The notes: a model not told the origin generated them from the letters alone. Counted from the stretch's first letter, positions 1-9,069 are shown. The stretch: DNA of 64,000 nt from Comamonadaceae bacterium OS-4 (GCA_027924025.1 AP026970.1:1386501-1450500), one strand, 5' to 3'. Translations and numbers: made by a program.

Positions 1-2
1 CG

Positions 3-1553
3 TGGGAAATCTTGTCTGCCATGGGCGACGCCAGTCCGTGGCGCGAGGTGGTGGACGAATACACCGGCGACGCCTGCAACTTCCACGAGCGGCACTACAA
101 CGAGTTCGTGACCTTCTTGCCTTATGTGCAGCGCTTTTTGTATGGCGAGGGCCATGCAAAAAGCGGCGGACAGGTGCACGGCTCGCCCATGCGGGTGTTC
201 CGCCGGCACGACGTCAGCGCCGTCCGGGTGGTGTTGCGGCCCGGGGCTGAGCCCATCACCCTGAGCGTGGTGCACGTCGACCTGTATTTCTTTTTGGATC
301 TGGACCTGGTGCTGCTTAATGTGGAGGTGGCGGGCGACAACCTGCCGCTCACGCATGCGCAAGAGTTGCTTTACCGCTTCGGCCGCGGCTACCCCTCGGG
401 TTGGGATGTGCAGGGACAGGCGCAGCATTGCCTGCACCAGGCCGAGTGGTTGGGCGCTCAGGGCCAGGTGCTGGCGCAGTCGGATGCGGGCCAGCCCGAT
501 TTGTTTATGTCGCATGTGGCCCGCCACCGCGCGCCCCGCATTGCTGCCCACTGGGATTGGCTGCTGCAGCCGCTGGTGAGCGACCACTCAGACCAGGTAG
601 GCCCACTGCGCTACCGGCAGATTGAGTACTACCGCATGCCCCTGCTGGGCTACTTGGCCGTGGACGACCCGCAGACGCTGAGTCGTAGCGATTTTGTGCG
701 GCTAGGCTTGGTCACCGGTGCGGGCAGTGCCGATGGCGAAGCTGCGCTGCCGTTTGCCAACGATCACCTGCAGGACTTTGAGGAGCGCTATTGCTACGAC
801 CGGTTCTGGACCGCCGGTGGCGCCGCGCCGCACACACGCTACCTATGCACCGGTCATTCGCTGGTGGTGGTGGGGGATGCTAAGAGCCAGTTTTTCTCGT
901 GTCGGGACCGGGGTGTGTTGGCGCAGTTCAGGCACCAGCATTTCTTGCTGTTTTTGATTGCGCACTTTCAGAAGGCCGCGCTCTTGATGTTTTCAGACCG
1001 GCTGGCTGAGACGCTGCGCAACCTCAACATCAGCGACCCCGGCAGCGTGCGCGCCTTCAAGCGCAGCATCCGCAGCACCTTTGCCAGCTTTTTGCGCTTT
1101 ACCCACCGCTATTGGTTTCACGAAATCTCGGAGCAGGCCCAGACCCGCGCACTGTTTGCCAAGTGCGCTCAGCACCTTGGGCTGGACCCGCTCTATGCCG
1201 AAGTCAAAGAGCGCATTGCCGACATGAACAACTACCTGGAGGCCGACAGCCTGCGCCGCCAGGCCAACACCGTGGTGCGCCTGACAGTGGTCACCATTTT
1301 GGGCCTGATAGGCACCATCACCACCGGCTTTTTGGGCATGAACCTGTTGGCCGAGGCGGACGCCCCTGTGTCCCGCAAGGTGCTGGTGTTTGCCGTGGTG
1401 TTTGTGGTGACCATCGCGCTCACCGTGTACACCATGGCCAAGTCCAAGCGCTTATCGGATTTTCTGGATGTGCTGTCCGAGGAGCGCGTAAGCCCATGGG
1501 CCAAACTGAAAGCCTTTGCCGCTATTTGGTCGCGAGACCGCGACAGGGATTGA
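3..1553 (+). CDS. CorA-like divalent cation transporter (5' end outside window)
   Basis: The frame is open to the left edge, so the true start may lie outside; TTG at 12 and ATG at 21 are possible internal starts. The C-terminal part has two hydrophobic segments separated by a short loop carrying G-F-L-G-M-N (about residue 442 counted from position 12), the GMN signature of the CorA Mg2+/Co2+/Ni2+ channel family. The tail after the second helix is basic (K-S-K-R), as in CorA. The roughly 400-residue N-terminal part is larger than in E. coli CorA and I do not recognise it as a typical CorA funnel, so substrate is unknown. Role as an inner-membrane cation channel is inferred from the GMN/two-helix architecture. 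Confidence 0.75.
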   Translation, partial: WEILSAMGDASPWREVVDEYTGDACNFHERHYNEFVTFLPYVQRFLYGEGHAKSGGQVHGSPMRVFRRHDVSAVRVVLRPGAEPITLSVVHVDLYFFLDLDLVLLNVEVAGDNLPLTHAQELLYRFGRGYPSGWDVQGQAQHCLHQAEWLGAQGQVLAQSDAGQPDLFMSHVARHRAPRIAAHWDWLLQPLVSDHSDQVGPLRYRQIEYYRMPLLGYLAVDDPQTLSRSDFVRLGLVTGAGSADGEAALPFANDHLQDFEERYCYDRFWTAGGAAPHTRYLCTGHSLVVVGDAKSQFFSCRDRGVLAQFRHQHFLLFLIAHFQKAALLMFSDRLAETLRNLNISDPGSVRAFKRSIRSTFASFLRFTHRYWFHEISEQAQTRALFAKCAQHLGLDPLYAEVKERIADMNNYLEADSLRRQANTVVRLTVVTILGLIGTITTGFLGMNLLAEADAPVSRKVLVFAVVFVVTIALTVYTMAKSKRLSDFLDVLSEERVSPWAKLKAFAAIWSRDRDRD

Positions 1554-1572
1554 CCGGGTGAATAGCGCGATT

Positions 1573-1627
1573 TGCTATTAAAAGAGTAGCTGCTCGCGCT
1601 TATTCCACAAGGGCTACAGGCCTATTT
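1573..1627 (+). repeat. Palindromic intergenic repeat, family A, copy 1
   Basis: One of eight copies of a short element: a small stem (TGCTAT...ATAGC-like), then TAGCTGCTCGCGC, a TATTCCA loop, and a degenerate right arm. It fills the gap between two convergent genes and touches the 3' end of the SnoaL-like gene. Confidence 0.7.
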
Positions 1628-2078
1628 AGAACATGGTGTTCGTGTTGGCCGACTTTTCAGGAACCGGTTGCCCCACATCCCAATGCTCCACGATCTTCCC
1701 GTCTTGGACGCGGAAGATGTCTACGTAGGCCTGGCCACGGTCTTTGGCGTCCGCTGGATTGTCCAGGCAGTGGCTATGAATCACCACCAGATCCTTTTCC
1801 GCAATCGCGCGTTTGGATACGCACTTCAAGGTTCCGTTTTCCACAAACTTGGCGAAACCATTGATGAACGCATCCCGCCCGTCTTTACCGTCGGGGTTGT
1901 GCTGAATGTAGGTCGTTGGTGATATGTACTTCAAAGCTGCCTTGGTGGGCATGCGCTGAGTGAAGGCAAGGTCATAGAAGTCCACAACGATTTTCTTGTT
2001 CTTTGCCGTGTCAGTGGGCTGTGCAAGCGCGGATGTGGCCATGGTCGCGGCAATCAAAGTCAAACAAAAGAGTTTCAT
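1626..2078 (-). CDS. Secreted SnoaL-like / NTF2-fold protein
   Basis: 150 aa with a clear Sec signal peptide (M-K-L-F-C then a hydrophobic stretch, cleavage after A-L-A about residue 19). The mature part looks like the SnoaL-like polyketide-cyclase branch of the NTF2 superfamily: V-V-D-F-Y-D-L-A-F near the start, Y-I-Q-H-N-P-D-G-K-D-G in the middle, and D-I-F-R-V-Q-D-G-K-I-V-E-H-W-D at the end. Such proteins bind small hydrophobic ligands or act as isomerases and cyclases; the substrate cannot be told. It is transcribed away from a LysR regulator only 80 bp upstream, which probably controls it. Confidence 0.8.
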   Translation of the reverse strand: MKLFCLTLIAATMATSALAQPTDTAKNKKIVVDFYDLAFTQRMPTKAALKYISPTTYIQHNPDGKDGRDAFINGFAKFVENGTLKCVSKRAIAEKDLVVIHSHCLDNPADAKDRGQAYVDIFRVQDGKIVEHWDVGQPVPEKSANTNTMF

Positions 2079-2102
2079 GTTGAGTCAAAGAGAGTGATTA
2101 GT

Positions 2103-2157
2103 AAATCAATCTTAGGTCAATGAATGAGCTTTTAGGTTGCGCTAAAATCAATCCTAA
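2103..2157. promoter_or_regulatory. Candidate LysR operator: 13-bp direct repeat, 42 bp apart
   Basis: In the 80-bp gap between the SnoaL-like gene and the LysR gene, AAATCAATCTTAG (2103-2115) recurs as AAATCAATCCTAA (2145-2157), 11 of 13 bases identical and 42 bp start to start, about four helical turns. The location and spacing would suit an autoregulated divergent promoter. No experimental support is visible. Confidence 0.35.
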
Positions 2158-2158
2158 T

Positions 2159-3049
2159 ATGCGCAAAATTGAAGCGACTGGCCTCGATCTCAATCTCCTG
2201 ATTGCCTTGCAAATGTTGTTGAGGCACAACCAGGTTTCGGCGGCAGCGGCGGCCTGCGGTGTTACCACTTCCGCGATGAGTCGTTCGCTCGCGCGGCTCA
2301 GGTTGGCCTTTGCAGACCCACTCCTCACGCCAGTCGGGAGATCCCTGACACCCACGAATCGTGCACTGGAATTGCTTCCGGAACTTGAAGACATCTTGCG
2401 GCGCATTGATCTACTCAGCAGCCCGGCAAGCTTTGCTCCCAGCTTGAGTGACCGCACTTTCAAGATTGCCTGTACCGACTATGAAACGTCGACACTTCTC
2501 TTGCCGCTGGTTCAGCAACTACGCATCTCCGCTCCGGGCGTGCGTTTGCACCTGATCAATGGTGGTGGGCTGGGCGTAGGCGCATTGCAAGACCAAACGG
2601 CTGAACTTGCACTGCTTTCCCCTGACGGAGTATTCCCGTGGGCAAAGCACAAGATTTTGCTGCGTGAGAGCTTTATGTCTTTGGTCCCGAAGTCAGCTCT
2701 GCCCTTGACACGGAAGAGCTACATGGCGCTGCGACATGTTGTCCTCGCCACAGGAGAGGCTGAACAAAATCCTGTTGACGCGCTGCTTCACAAGGAGCGT
2801 AGGGACATCGCTTGTCGGGCACAAAGCTTTACGACAGCAATAGATATTGCGTGCAATGCACACTGGGCTTTCAATGTGCCTGCACGGTTGATCAGTCGGG
2901 TAGCGTTGCCAGAGCACATGTGCATCGTCAAGCCTGTGATTACAGTGCCCCAATTTGACGTGGGGATGTATTGGCACATTCAGACCGACAAGGATCCAGG
3001 TTTGCGGTGGCTCAGAGGCTGCATTGCCAAGATGGCTGAGGCCATTTAG
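2159..3049 (+). CDS. LysR-family transcriptional regulator
   Basis: About 296 aa from ATG 2159 (M-R-K-I-E-A-T-G-L-D-L-N-L-L), preferred over an in-frame upstream ATG at 2120 because L-D-L-N-L-L-I-A-L-Q is the usual LysR beginning. Winged helix-turn-helix in residues about 8-65 (V-S-A-A-A-A-A-C-G-V-T-T-S-A-M-S-R-S-L-A-R-L-R), then a LysR substrate-binding domain from about 90. The N-terminal region resembles the NodD/SyrM-like subgroup (R-K-I-E-A-T-G-L-D-L-N). It is divergent from the SnoaL-like gene and likely regulates it in response to an unknown inducer. Confidence 0.9.
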   Translation: MRKIEATGLDLNLLIALQMLLRHNQVSAAAAACGVTTSAMSRSLARLRLAFADPLLTPVGRSLTPTNRALELLPELEDILRRIDLLSSPASFAPSLSDRTFKIACTDYETSTLLLPLVQQLRISAPGVRLHLINGGGLGVGALQDQTAELALLSPDGVFPWAKHKILLRESFMSLVPKSALPLTRKSYMALRHVVLATGEAEQNPVDALLHKERRDIACRAQSFTTAIDIACNAHWAFNVPARLISRVALPEHMCIVKPVITVPQFDVGMYWHIQTDKDPGLRWLRGCIAKMAEAI

Positions 3050-3142
3050 GGCGTTTGTGCTGGAAGCTTGCAGTTATCGCACCCTGTACGCGATGAAGAG
3101 TTTCAGATAGCTGCAATAGACATCTCCTAAGGTCTCTGCAAA

Positions 3143-3703
3143 TCACCACCTCATGAAGGGTGGTGGTGATAGCGGATGCTTGGCAAACCATCCCCCGGCA
3201 GCTTTGATCAGCATTTTGTGAAAGCCAGCATTGGGGAACTGGCGTTTTACGTTTGCAAAGTAGCGCCTGGGCACACCACCCAAGATCAGCCCGAGAGAGA
3301 AGTCTGCCAAGTCTGCCCGCCTGAAGACCTCCAGCAGTGGATACTTTTCGGCCAGGTCGCCCTTGATTGCGCGCACTTTATGGTGCAGGTCAATGAGCAA
3401 GGTGATCTCCTCCTCCCATTCACTCAAATGATGGGCATGGAGGTATGCAACTGCCTCCCGGATCGAGGGCGGCAGGTAGTCGACGGTATGGTCAGACCAA
3501 ATGCCGATGTCATGGTGACAGGCGGCGATGATGAGTTTCTTGCGATCTTCGTCAGTGCACGGCGCCAGCGCAAAGCAGCAGTGCAGCATGCGATACACGT
3601 GGTTTTTGTATCCGTCGAAATCAGGGCCTATGCGGGTTCGCCACGGTTGGAGAATTTGCTCAACCAAAGGTAGTGCCGGGTAGACCGTAGTTTCATATTT
3701 CAT
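3143..3703 (-). CDS. HD-domain protein, putative phosphohydrolase
   Basis: 186 aa. The metal-binding residues of the HD superfamily are visible: H35 in K-N-H-V-Y-R and H64-D65 in C-H-H-D-I-G-I-W, with a later Asp in the R-R-A-D-L-A-D-F segment. Small stand-alone HD proteins of this kind are often annotated as metal-dependent phosphohydrolases with unknown substrate. It is convergent with the LysR gene and divergent from the GlxA-type regulator; I see no operon partner. Confidence 0.75.
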   Translation of the reverse strand: MKYETTVYPALPLVEQILQPWRTRIGPDFDGYKNHVYRMLHCCFALAPCTDEDRKKLIIAACHHDIGIWSDHTVDYLPPSIREAVAYLHAHHLSEWEEEITLLIDLHHKVRAIKGDLAEKYPLLEVFRRADLADFSLGLILGGVPRRYFANVKRQFPNAGFHKMLIKAAGGWFAKHPLSPPPFMRW

Positions 3704-3802
3704 GGAGCCCTCAACAAGTTTCTGTGTTGGCCGGAATTCTGTCGAAGGAACCTCCTGTTGCTAAGTGGCTCGTTTGTCAATGATCAGTAAGATTGGGCCA
3801 AT

Positions 3803-4777
3803 ATGCCAAAACCTGAAACTTCTAGCGATTCGATCACAGTCGTTGCATTCGATCTGATCAGCCCCTTTCACTTGGCCACGCCGTGCGTGGTGTTCGGCGA
3901 GAGTCACCCGGGTTGCCCGCCGATCGACTTCAAAGTCTGTGCCGCTGAGTCAGGCAGGCTGCGCACATCCGCAGGGTTTGATATCGATGTTCGCCATGGG
4001 CTGTCGGCACTGCAACATGCCGCGACCATCATCGTGCCCAGTTGGCGTGATGTCGCAGAAAGTCCTCCGAAGTCACTGCTCAAAGCCTTGAATGTTGCGC
4101 ACCAGCGCGGCGCGAAGATTGTGGGCCTTTGCTTGGGCGCGTTTGTCTTGGCTGAAGCGGGTTTGTTGGACGGGCGCAAGGCAACGACCCATTGGGCCTA
4201 TGCCAAAGACTTTGGTGCGCGGTATCCCGCGGTTCAATTGGATGCCGATGTGCTCTATGTGGAAGACCGTGGAGTGGTCACCTCTGCCGGCACGGCAGCG
4301 GGGCTCGACTGTTGCCTGTACCTGTTGCGTCAAATGCATGGCTCACAAGTGGCCAATAGTGTGGCTAGGCGTTTGGTGGTTTCTCCGCACCGGCAGGGTG
4401 GGCAGGCTCAATTCATCGAGCAACCCATTCCTATTACTCCCGCAAATTCCCGCCTCTCTGATTTGTTTGACTGGATTCGCGAGAACCTTCACCTCGCTCA
4501 CACCGTAGACACCCTCGCTGAGCGCACCTTCATGAGCCGGCGAACCTTTACCCGGCAGTTCAAGCAGCTCACGGGCATGGGTGTTTTGTCGTGGTTGCTG
4601 TCTGAGCGGCTGGCTTATGCCCAGCGCCTTTTGGAGTCCACCGGCGGATCCATTGAGTTTGTCGCTGAGCGGGCCGGATTCGGATCGGTGGAGTCACTGC
4701 GGTTGCACTTCCGCCGCCAATTTGGAATTGCACCGACGGAATGGAGAAAGCAATTTCGATTCTCAGAAAGAAACTGA
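3803..4777 (+). CDS. GlxA-family transcriptional regulator (DJ-1/PfpI plus AraC)
   Basis: 324 aa. Residues about 10-190 form a DJ-1/PfpI class I amidotransferase-like domain with the nucleophile elbow G-L-C-L-G-A-F (C110), and residues about 220-318 form an AraC-type double helix-turn-helix (F-M-S-R-R-T-F-T-R-Q-F-K and the family-typical F-G-S-V-E-S-L-R-L-H-F-R-R-Q-F-G end). This is the GlxA/FtrA architecture; members activate catabolic or stress genes. The next gene, a PaiB-like flavin protein about 100 bp downstream on the same strand, may be a target. Confidence 0.88.
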   Translation: MPKPETSSDSITVVAFDLISPFHLATPCVVFGESHPGCPPIDFKVCAAESGRLRTSAGFDIDVRHGLSALQHAATIIVPSWRDVAESPPKSLLKALNVAHQRGAKIVGLCLGAFVLAEAGLLDGRKATTHWAYAKDFGARYPAVQLDADVLYVEDRGVVTSAGTAAGLDCCLYLLRQMHGSQVANSVARRLVVSPHRQGGQAQFIEQPIPITPANSRLSDLFDWIRENLHLAHTVDTLAERTFMSRRTFTRQFKQLTGMGVLSWLLSERLAYAQRLLESTGGSIEFVAERAGFGSVESLRLHFRRQFGIAPTEWRKQFRFSERN

Positions 4778-4880
4778 GGGAGTGCTTTACCCGGTTTACT
4801 CCGTCAAAAATGGCGCTTCATGCCCAACCAGATTAGCCTGAAAATCTCAACGTCACATTCTTGAGAGTCGAGTTCACACC

Positions 4881-5495
4881 ATGTACATCCCCGATCACTT
4901 TGCCATCAAAAGCGCTGACGTCATGCACAAGATCATCCAGGCGCACCCGCTCGGGGTTCTGGTCACCATGACGCCTGAGGGGCTGGATGCGAACCATATT
5001 CCGTTTGAACTCCACGCCGAGCGCGGTGTGCTCACCGCCCATGTGGCGCGTGCCAATCCTGTCTGGCAGCATTGCAAAGACGGTGCGGATGTACTGGTGA
5101 TTTTTCGCGCTGACGAGGGCTACATCTCCCCCAACTGGTACCCCAGCAAACACGAGACACACCGTTTGGTGCCGACCTGGAATTACGAGGTGGTGCATGT
5201 GCACGGGCGGCTGGCGGTGCAGGACCAAGAGAAATTCGTACGCGGGGTGGTGGGCCGGCTCACACGCACCCACGAGGCCACAGAGCCAAAGCCCTGGAAA
5301 ATGGGCGACTCCGCCCCCGAGTTCATTGACGGAATGCTCAAAGCAATTGTGGGCATAGAGATCACCGTCACCCGCATGGAGGGCAAAGCCAAACTGAGCC
5401 AAAACCGGGAAGACCGCGACCGGCTCAATGCAGCAGATGAATTGGTCCGCCAAGGTCACGCGGAATTGGCGCAAGCCATGCGCTCGGCCAAGTAA
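4881..5495 (+). CDS. PaiB-like FMN-binding protein
   Basis: 204 aa, matching in length and motifs the PaiB family (FMN-binding split barrel named for the B. subtilis negative regulator of sporulation and protease genes). Diagnostic pieces are the N-terminal M-Y-I-P-x-H-F, the segment Y-I-S-P-N-W-Y-P-S-K, V-P-T-W-N-Y-E-V-V-H-V-H-G and the C-terminal K-L-S-Q-N-R motif. Family members are often called negative transcriptional regulators, but the fold suggests FMN-dependent chemistry. It follows a GlxA-type regulator on the same strand. Confidence 0.88.
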   Translation: MYIPDHFAIKSADVMHKIIQAHPLGVLVTMTPEGLDANHIPFELHAERGVLTAHVARANPVWQHCKDGADVLVIFRADEGYISPNWYPSKHETHRLVPTWNYEVVHVHGRLAVQDQEKFVRGVVGRLTRTHEATEPKPWKMGDSAPEFIDGMLKAIVGIEITVTRMEGKAKLSQNREDRDRLNAADELVRQGHAELAQAMRSAK

Positions 5496-5514
5496 TCCAA
5501 GCGCTTGCGCCCAA

Positions 5515-7455
5515 CTAGTCCACGATTTCCCAAGCGGTGCGATAGCCGCCAATGCGCTTGACGTAGGTCAGTAGCTCCTTGAAAAAGGGGTTACTACTCA
5601 GCGTAGACGAATCCCCCACCAGCAACAGCTTGCGGCGAGCGCGGGTCATGCCCACATTCATGCGGCGAATGTCCGCGAGGAAGCCGATTTCGCCGTGGTT
5701 ATTGCTGCGCGTCAGTGAGATGGCAATGATGTCGCGCTCTTGGCCCTGAAACGAATCGACCGTGCCCACGCTCAATATGCGGCTCTGCAACAAGCCGCTG
5801 AGCGCCTCACTCTCCTCAATGGTGTCTTTCAAATAATTGATCTGGGCACGGTAGGGCGCAATCACGCCGATAGAGAGGCGTTTTGATTCATCGTCGGCTG
5901 GGGTGTGCAGCGCTAGTATTTGGGTGAGCCGCTTGAGCAATAGGTCGGCTTCTTCCGGGTTGGCGGTGGAGCGACTTTCGGGAATGGTGATTTCAGAGAA
6001 GCCAAAACCGGCCGTGTCGAGAAACTCCACAGGCTGTTCGGACGCGAAACTCATGTCGAATGCACTCAGGTCGGCGTGGCGCACGCTGGGGTGCGCCTCT
6101 AACTGGCCTTGGTAGAAGTGCTCGGAGCTGAACCCCATGATGTGCTCATGCATGCGGTACTGCACCGTGAGCATGCGCGCTGTGGTCGGGTGGCGCTTGA
6201 TGCACTTCTCAAACAGGGTCTCGCGCAGCCCTTCGCGGGCGGCTTTTTCGCTCTTCACGGTGGGTGGTAGCTGGTGGTGGTCACCAGCCAGAATCACCCG
6301 CTCGCCCTTGGCAATCGGTATCCAGCATCCAGGCTCCAGGGCCTGCGCAGCCTCGTCGATGAAGACCGTCTCAAACGTGAGGTGCCTGATGCTGCGGTTG
6401 GCCGCGCCGACCAGGGTGCAGGTAATGACTTGTACCGAGTCGAGCACGTCATCGGTCATAAAGCGCTCCAAATCGTCGGCCGCTTGGTACAGTGCGCGCG
6501 CCTCTTCCTTCAGCAGCCGGCGCTGCTGACGCTCCTCAAAGCCAAAGTTGCGAACGTATTCGCTGGCGGTTTCGCGGTACTGGTCCGCCGTTTGGCGCAT
6601 CGCCCGCATCTTGCTGTAGCTGCCATGGGCCATCACCCGGGCATCGAGGGTGTGCTTTAACAGCAGCTCTGACACGCGGCTGGGGTTGCCCAGGCGGATC
6701 ACGTTGACGCCGCGCTCGGCCAGCTTTTCGGTGAGCAGGTCCACTGCCGTGTTCGAGGGGGCGCACACCAACACCCGCCGCTCTCGCCGGGTGGTTTCCA
6801 GAATGGCTTGCACCAAGGTGGTGGTTTTGCCGGTACCGGGTGGGCCGTGAATGATGGCGACATCGTGAGCCGCGACGACATGGCGCACTGCCGCCAGCTG
6901 CGACTCGTTCAGCGGGCTGGGGTAGAGCAGGTCGTCAGTCTTGGGCTCGCGAAAGCGCGGTTGCTGCGCGCCCAGCAGAACATCGCGCAGCTCGGCTAGC
7001 CGGTCGCCACGGGCGCGCATCACTTCGGCTAAAGCGCGCTCCATCTCGCGGTAACTCACTTCGTCAAAGGTGAGGTCAATGCCCAGCTTGCCGCCATCAA
7101 GCACCCAGTCGGGCAAGTCGGCCTTGTTCGTGGTGAGCGACAGCTTGTTGCGCCGCACGCTGGTGATCACACCAAGGAGCGTGGGCTGGTCTTCTTTTGA
7201 GTGGCCCGGCAGATTGGCAAACAGAGACGCATTGCTTCCCACTTGAAACAAATGCAAGCCCTGCTGACTGGGCGCGCGCTCCAACTCCAGCACCACTTTG
7301 CCGCCAAAGCCGGTGTCTTCGTTGGTAATGGTGACGGGATACCAGGTGAGGTCACGCTTTTGGCGCTCCTGGATGCTGACCTTTGCGCTTTTGAGCTTGA
7401 ATTGCGCCAGGTCTTCTTTCTGCTCCAGTTGCATGAGGGCCTGCACGCGGAGCAA
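5515..7455 (-). CDS. IGHMBP2/UPF1-type superfamily 1 DNA/RNA helicase
   Basis: 646 aa from a TTG at 7455. An SF1 helicase of the Upf1-like group: Walker A G-P-P-G-T-G-K (204-210), motif Ia C-A-P-S-N-T-A-V-D, Walker B D-E-A-A (367-370), motif III G-D-H-H-Q-L-P-P-T, then Q-Y-R-M-H, V-D-S-F-Q-G-Q-E and G-M-T-R-A-R-R-K. The N-terminal 130 residues look like the SMUBP-2 beta-barrel. The frame stays open about 36 codons upstream without ATG, GTG or a second TTG, and E-Q-E-L just upstream looks coding, so the start is uncertain. Family members act in nucleic-acid unwinding; the bacterial role is not established. Confidence 0.88.
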   Translation of the reverse strand: MLRVQALMQLEQKEDLAQFKLKSAKVSIQERQKRDLTWYPVTITNEDTGFGGKVVLELERAPSQQGLHLFQVGSNASLFANLPGHSKEDQPTLLGVITSVRRNKLSLTTNKADLPDWVLDGGKLGIDLTFDEVSYREMERALAEVMRARGDRLAELRDVLLGAQQPRFREPKTDDLLYPSPLNESQLAAVRHVVAAHDVAIIHGPPGTGKTTTLVQAILETTRRERRVLVCAPSNTAVDLLTEKLAERGVNVIRLGNPSRVSELLLKHTLDARVMAHGSYSKMRAMRQTADQYRETASEYVRNFGFEERQQRRLLKEEARALYQAADDLERFMTDDVLDSVQVITCTLVGAANRSIRHLTFETVFIDEAAQALEPGCWIPIAKGERVILAGDHHQLPPTVKSEKAAREGLRETLFEKCIKRHPTTARMLTVQYRMHEHIMGFSSEHFYQGQLEAHPSVRHADLSAFDMSFASEQPVEFLDTAGFGFSEITIPESRSTANPEEADLLLKRLTQILALHTPADDESKRLSIGVIAPYRAQINYLKDTIEESEALSGLLQSRILSVGTVDSFQGQERDIIAISLTRSNNHGEIGFLADIRRMNVGMTRARRKLLLVGDSSTLSSNPFFKELLTYVKRIGGYRTAWEIVD

Positions 7456-7606
7456 CTCTTGCTCAACCGTGCCACGGTCGGCAGAAGAAGGGGCGGAGTC
7501 AACCGATGGAATAGATATTTGAAAGCTCCAAATTTTGAGAGGGCCCGATACAGCAAGTCACGCGGCAGGGCCTTTCGAGGTGCGCAAGAATATCAGCACG
7601 CAAAAA

Positions 7607-8203
7607 CTACTGCTTCCCAGCGAAAAGCACCAGAGCAGTCATCAGCAAACCCATCGCTGCGATCCAAGACCCCAGTACCCGTTTTGCAATCGGAAGCACT
7701 GCTGCAAGTTTTGGTACCGACGCAAGGTCTTGGTATGCAATCAATAAGCCAAAAAAAACGGAGATCTCGGCCAAGAAAACACCCACTATGGTGAGTGATG
7801 AGGGTGCGTCGACATCTGCCGCCAGCCCGCCTGCTAAGCCTGCAAGTATTGCGACAACGAAATACTGGCCCGCAGACAGTCGCCACGCACCCACGCCAAC
7901 CAAGCCCAATATCGCAACGATCGCTGGGGCAGAGCAGGCTGGTAGGTAACTCGACATCAGAAATGCCAATGCTGCAGTCACTGCTGCACAAAGTGACAGA
8001 GCAAGAACATAACGCTCATGCGCCCCTGTCAGCACAGTGCAGGCGCCCACCAGCGCGGCGAGAGATAAGGGCGTTGCCAACACATGCAGTGCCCCATCCC
8101 ACACCGCTCTCATGCCAACAAGACCGCCGTGCGCCCACACAGGCGAGCAGAAAAGCAGGCAAAGGATGAGCGTTGAATAACGCTTGAAAAATTTATGCGA
8201 CAC
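7607..8203 (-). CDS. HupE/UreJ-like membrane protein, divergent second copy
   Basis: 198 aa from GTG 8203, which overlaps the last 11 bases of the upstream hupE-like gene, so translation is probably coupled. A signal peptide (cleavage near V-W-A/H-G-G) is followed by about six hydrophobic segments, the topology of HupE/UreJ proteins. Unlike its neighbour it lacks the H-P-x-x-G-x-D-H motif; the matching place reads G-A-L-H-V-L-A-T-P. It may be a structural partner of the canonical copy rather than an independent permease. Assignment rests on topology, the A-H-G-G start and position. Confidence 0.6.
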   Translation of the reverse strand: MSHKFFKRYSTLILCLLFCSPVWAHGGLVGMRAVWDGALHVLATPLSLAALVGACTVLTGAHERYVLALSLCAAVTAALAFLMSSYLPACSAPAIVAILGLVGVGAWRLSAGQYFVVAILAGLAGGLAADVDAPSSLTIVGVFLAEISVFFGLLIAYQDLASVPKLAAVLPIAKRVLGSWIAAMGLLMTALVLFAGKQ

Positions 8204-8828
8204 CCGGCATTCCAGCGAATATCCAGACGCCAAGGGCCGCGATGAGCGCACCGCTTGCCCGCAGGCCTTGCTCCCCTTTGGGAAGTCGCTTCAACGTTCC
8301 AATAGCGACGCCCATGAGGTGGAGCGCTCCAGTGCAAAGAACGAACCCGGCCACGTAGGCTGAGGGAGAGGTGGCTTCCGGAAGTTCAGCACCGTGGGCA
8401 TAGCCATGGAAAACACCGAACGCAGCCACAATCGCAAGGGCAATGGGAACTGGTGCACGCCATGCTGCTGCGATGGCAAGTCCAAGAACCACCACTGAGG
8501 CAGCAATCCCAGATTCGATGAACGGCAACGGTACTCCTGCGATACCCAGAATGCCGCCCACCACCATCAGCATCGGAAAAGCAACGGGCAAAGCCCAAAC
8601 CAGAGGTTTTCCGAGCGTGGCGCCCCAAATGCCGACCGCGACCATGGCGAGCAAGTGGTCGAAACCCGTGATGGGGTGAAGAACGCCAGCCAGGAATCCA
8701 TTGGCTGCCCCCTCGCCAGTGTGTGCATAGGCGCTCGCAGCAAGCCACCCAAGTAACACGATGGAAATGCGCTTCAGCGTAGTGTGGGAGGCAGCGGGTG
8801 CAGTCAATTGAAACCGTTCACTTTTCAT
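8193..8828 (-). CDS. hupE: HupE/UreJ-family putative nickel/cobalt permease
   Basis: 211 aa. N-terminal signal (cleavage near A-Y-A/H-T-G-E-G) and about six membrane segments. The family-defining H-P-x-x-G-x-D-H is present (H51-P-I-T-G-F-D57-H58) with a second pair in F-H-G-Y-A-H-G-A-E (H141, H145), the residues thought to bind Ni2+ or Co2+. HupE/UreJ proteins supply metal to hydrogenase or urease, or act as general nickel/cobalt permeases; neither enzyme is encoded here. The start ATG overlaps the TGA of a small upstream frame (ATGA) and the next gene overlaps its stop. Confidence 0.85.
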   Translation of the reverse strand: MKSERFQLTAPAASHTTLKRISIVLLGWLAASAYAHTGEGAANGFLAGVLHPITGFDHLLAMVAVGIWGATLGKPLVWALPVAFPMLMVVGGILGIAGVPLPFIESGIAASVVVLGLAIAAAWRAPVPIALAIVAAFGVFHGYAHGAELPEATSPSAYVAGFVLCTGALHLMGVAIGTLKRLPKGEQGLRASGALIAALGVWIFAGMPGVA

Positions 8829-9007
8829 GGAGATTCCCTTGTTCGCGTTGATAAAACGTTGGCCAGGTCATCGTACCCAAATTTGTAAAAGTAGGCGTTA
8901 ACACTTCGATGCCCTTGGCTTTCCGGGAAGTGCGGGTTTCCCGCCTTGTATTGGTGTCGGCTCGCCTCATCAAGTGGGCCCATGGCGAGCGCGAGAAATT
9001 GACACAT
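8825..9007 (-). CDS. Candidate small protein upstream of and coupled to hupE
   Basis: 60 codons ending at a TGA that shares bases with the hupE start (ATGA), an arrangement typical of coupled genes. An AGAGG lies about 8 bases before its ATG, and the hupE ribosome site AAGGGA lies inside it. The predicted peptide is hydrophilic with His, Tyr and Phe residues (A-Y-F-Y-K-F-G-Y-D-D-L) and no membrane segment. I do not recognise a family; it could be a regulatory leader or chance. Confidence 0.35.
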   Translation of the reverse strand: MCQFLALAMGPLDEASRHQYKAGNPHFPESQGHRSVNAYFYKFGYDDLANVLSTRTRESP

Positions 9008-9069
9008 GTTTCGGGCCTCTGCTTAAATCTCCCGGCGTGTTCGTACGAAAAATTTGTTCGAAAGAGCTT

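Noticed and set aside
3100..3130. Extra family A repeat (CAGATAGCTGCAATAG)
   Set aside because: Only the GATAGCTGC core matches; no hairpin arms, so chance similarity.
8829..9069. Cobalamin riboswitch upstream of hupE
   Set aside because: No B12-box or suitable stem was found, though hupE genes in other groups have one.
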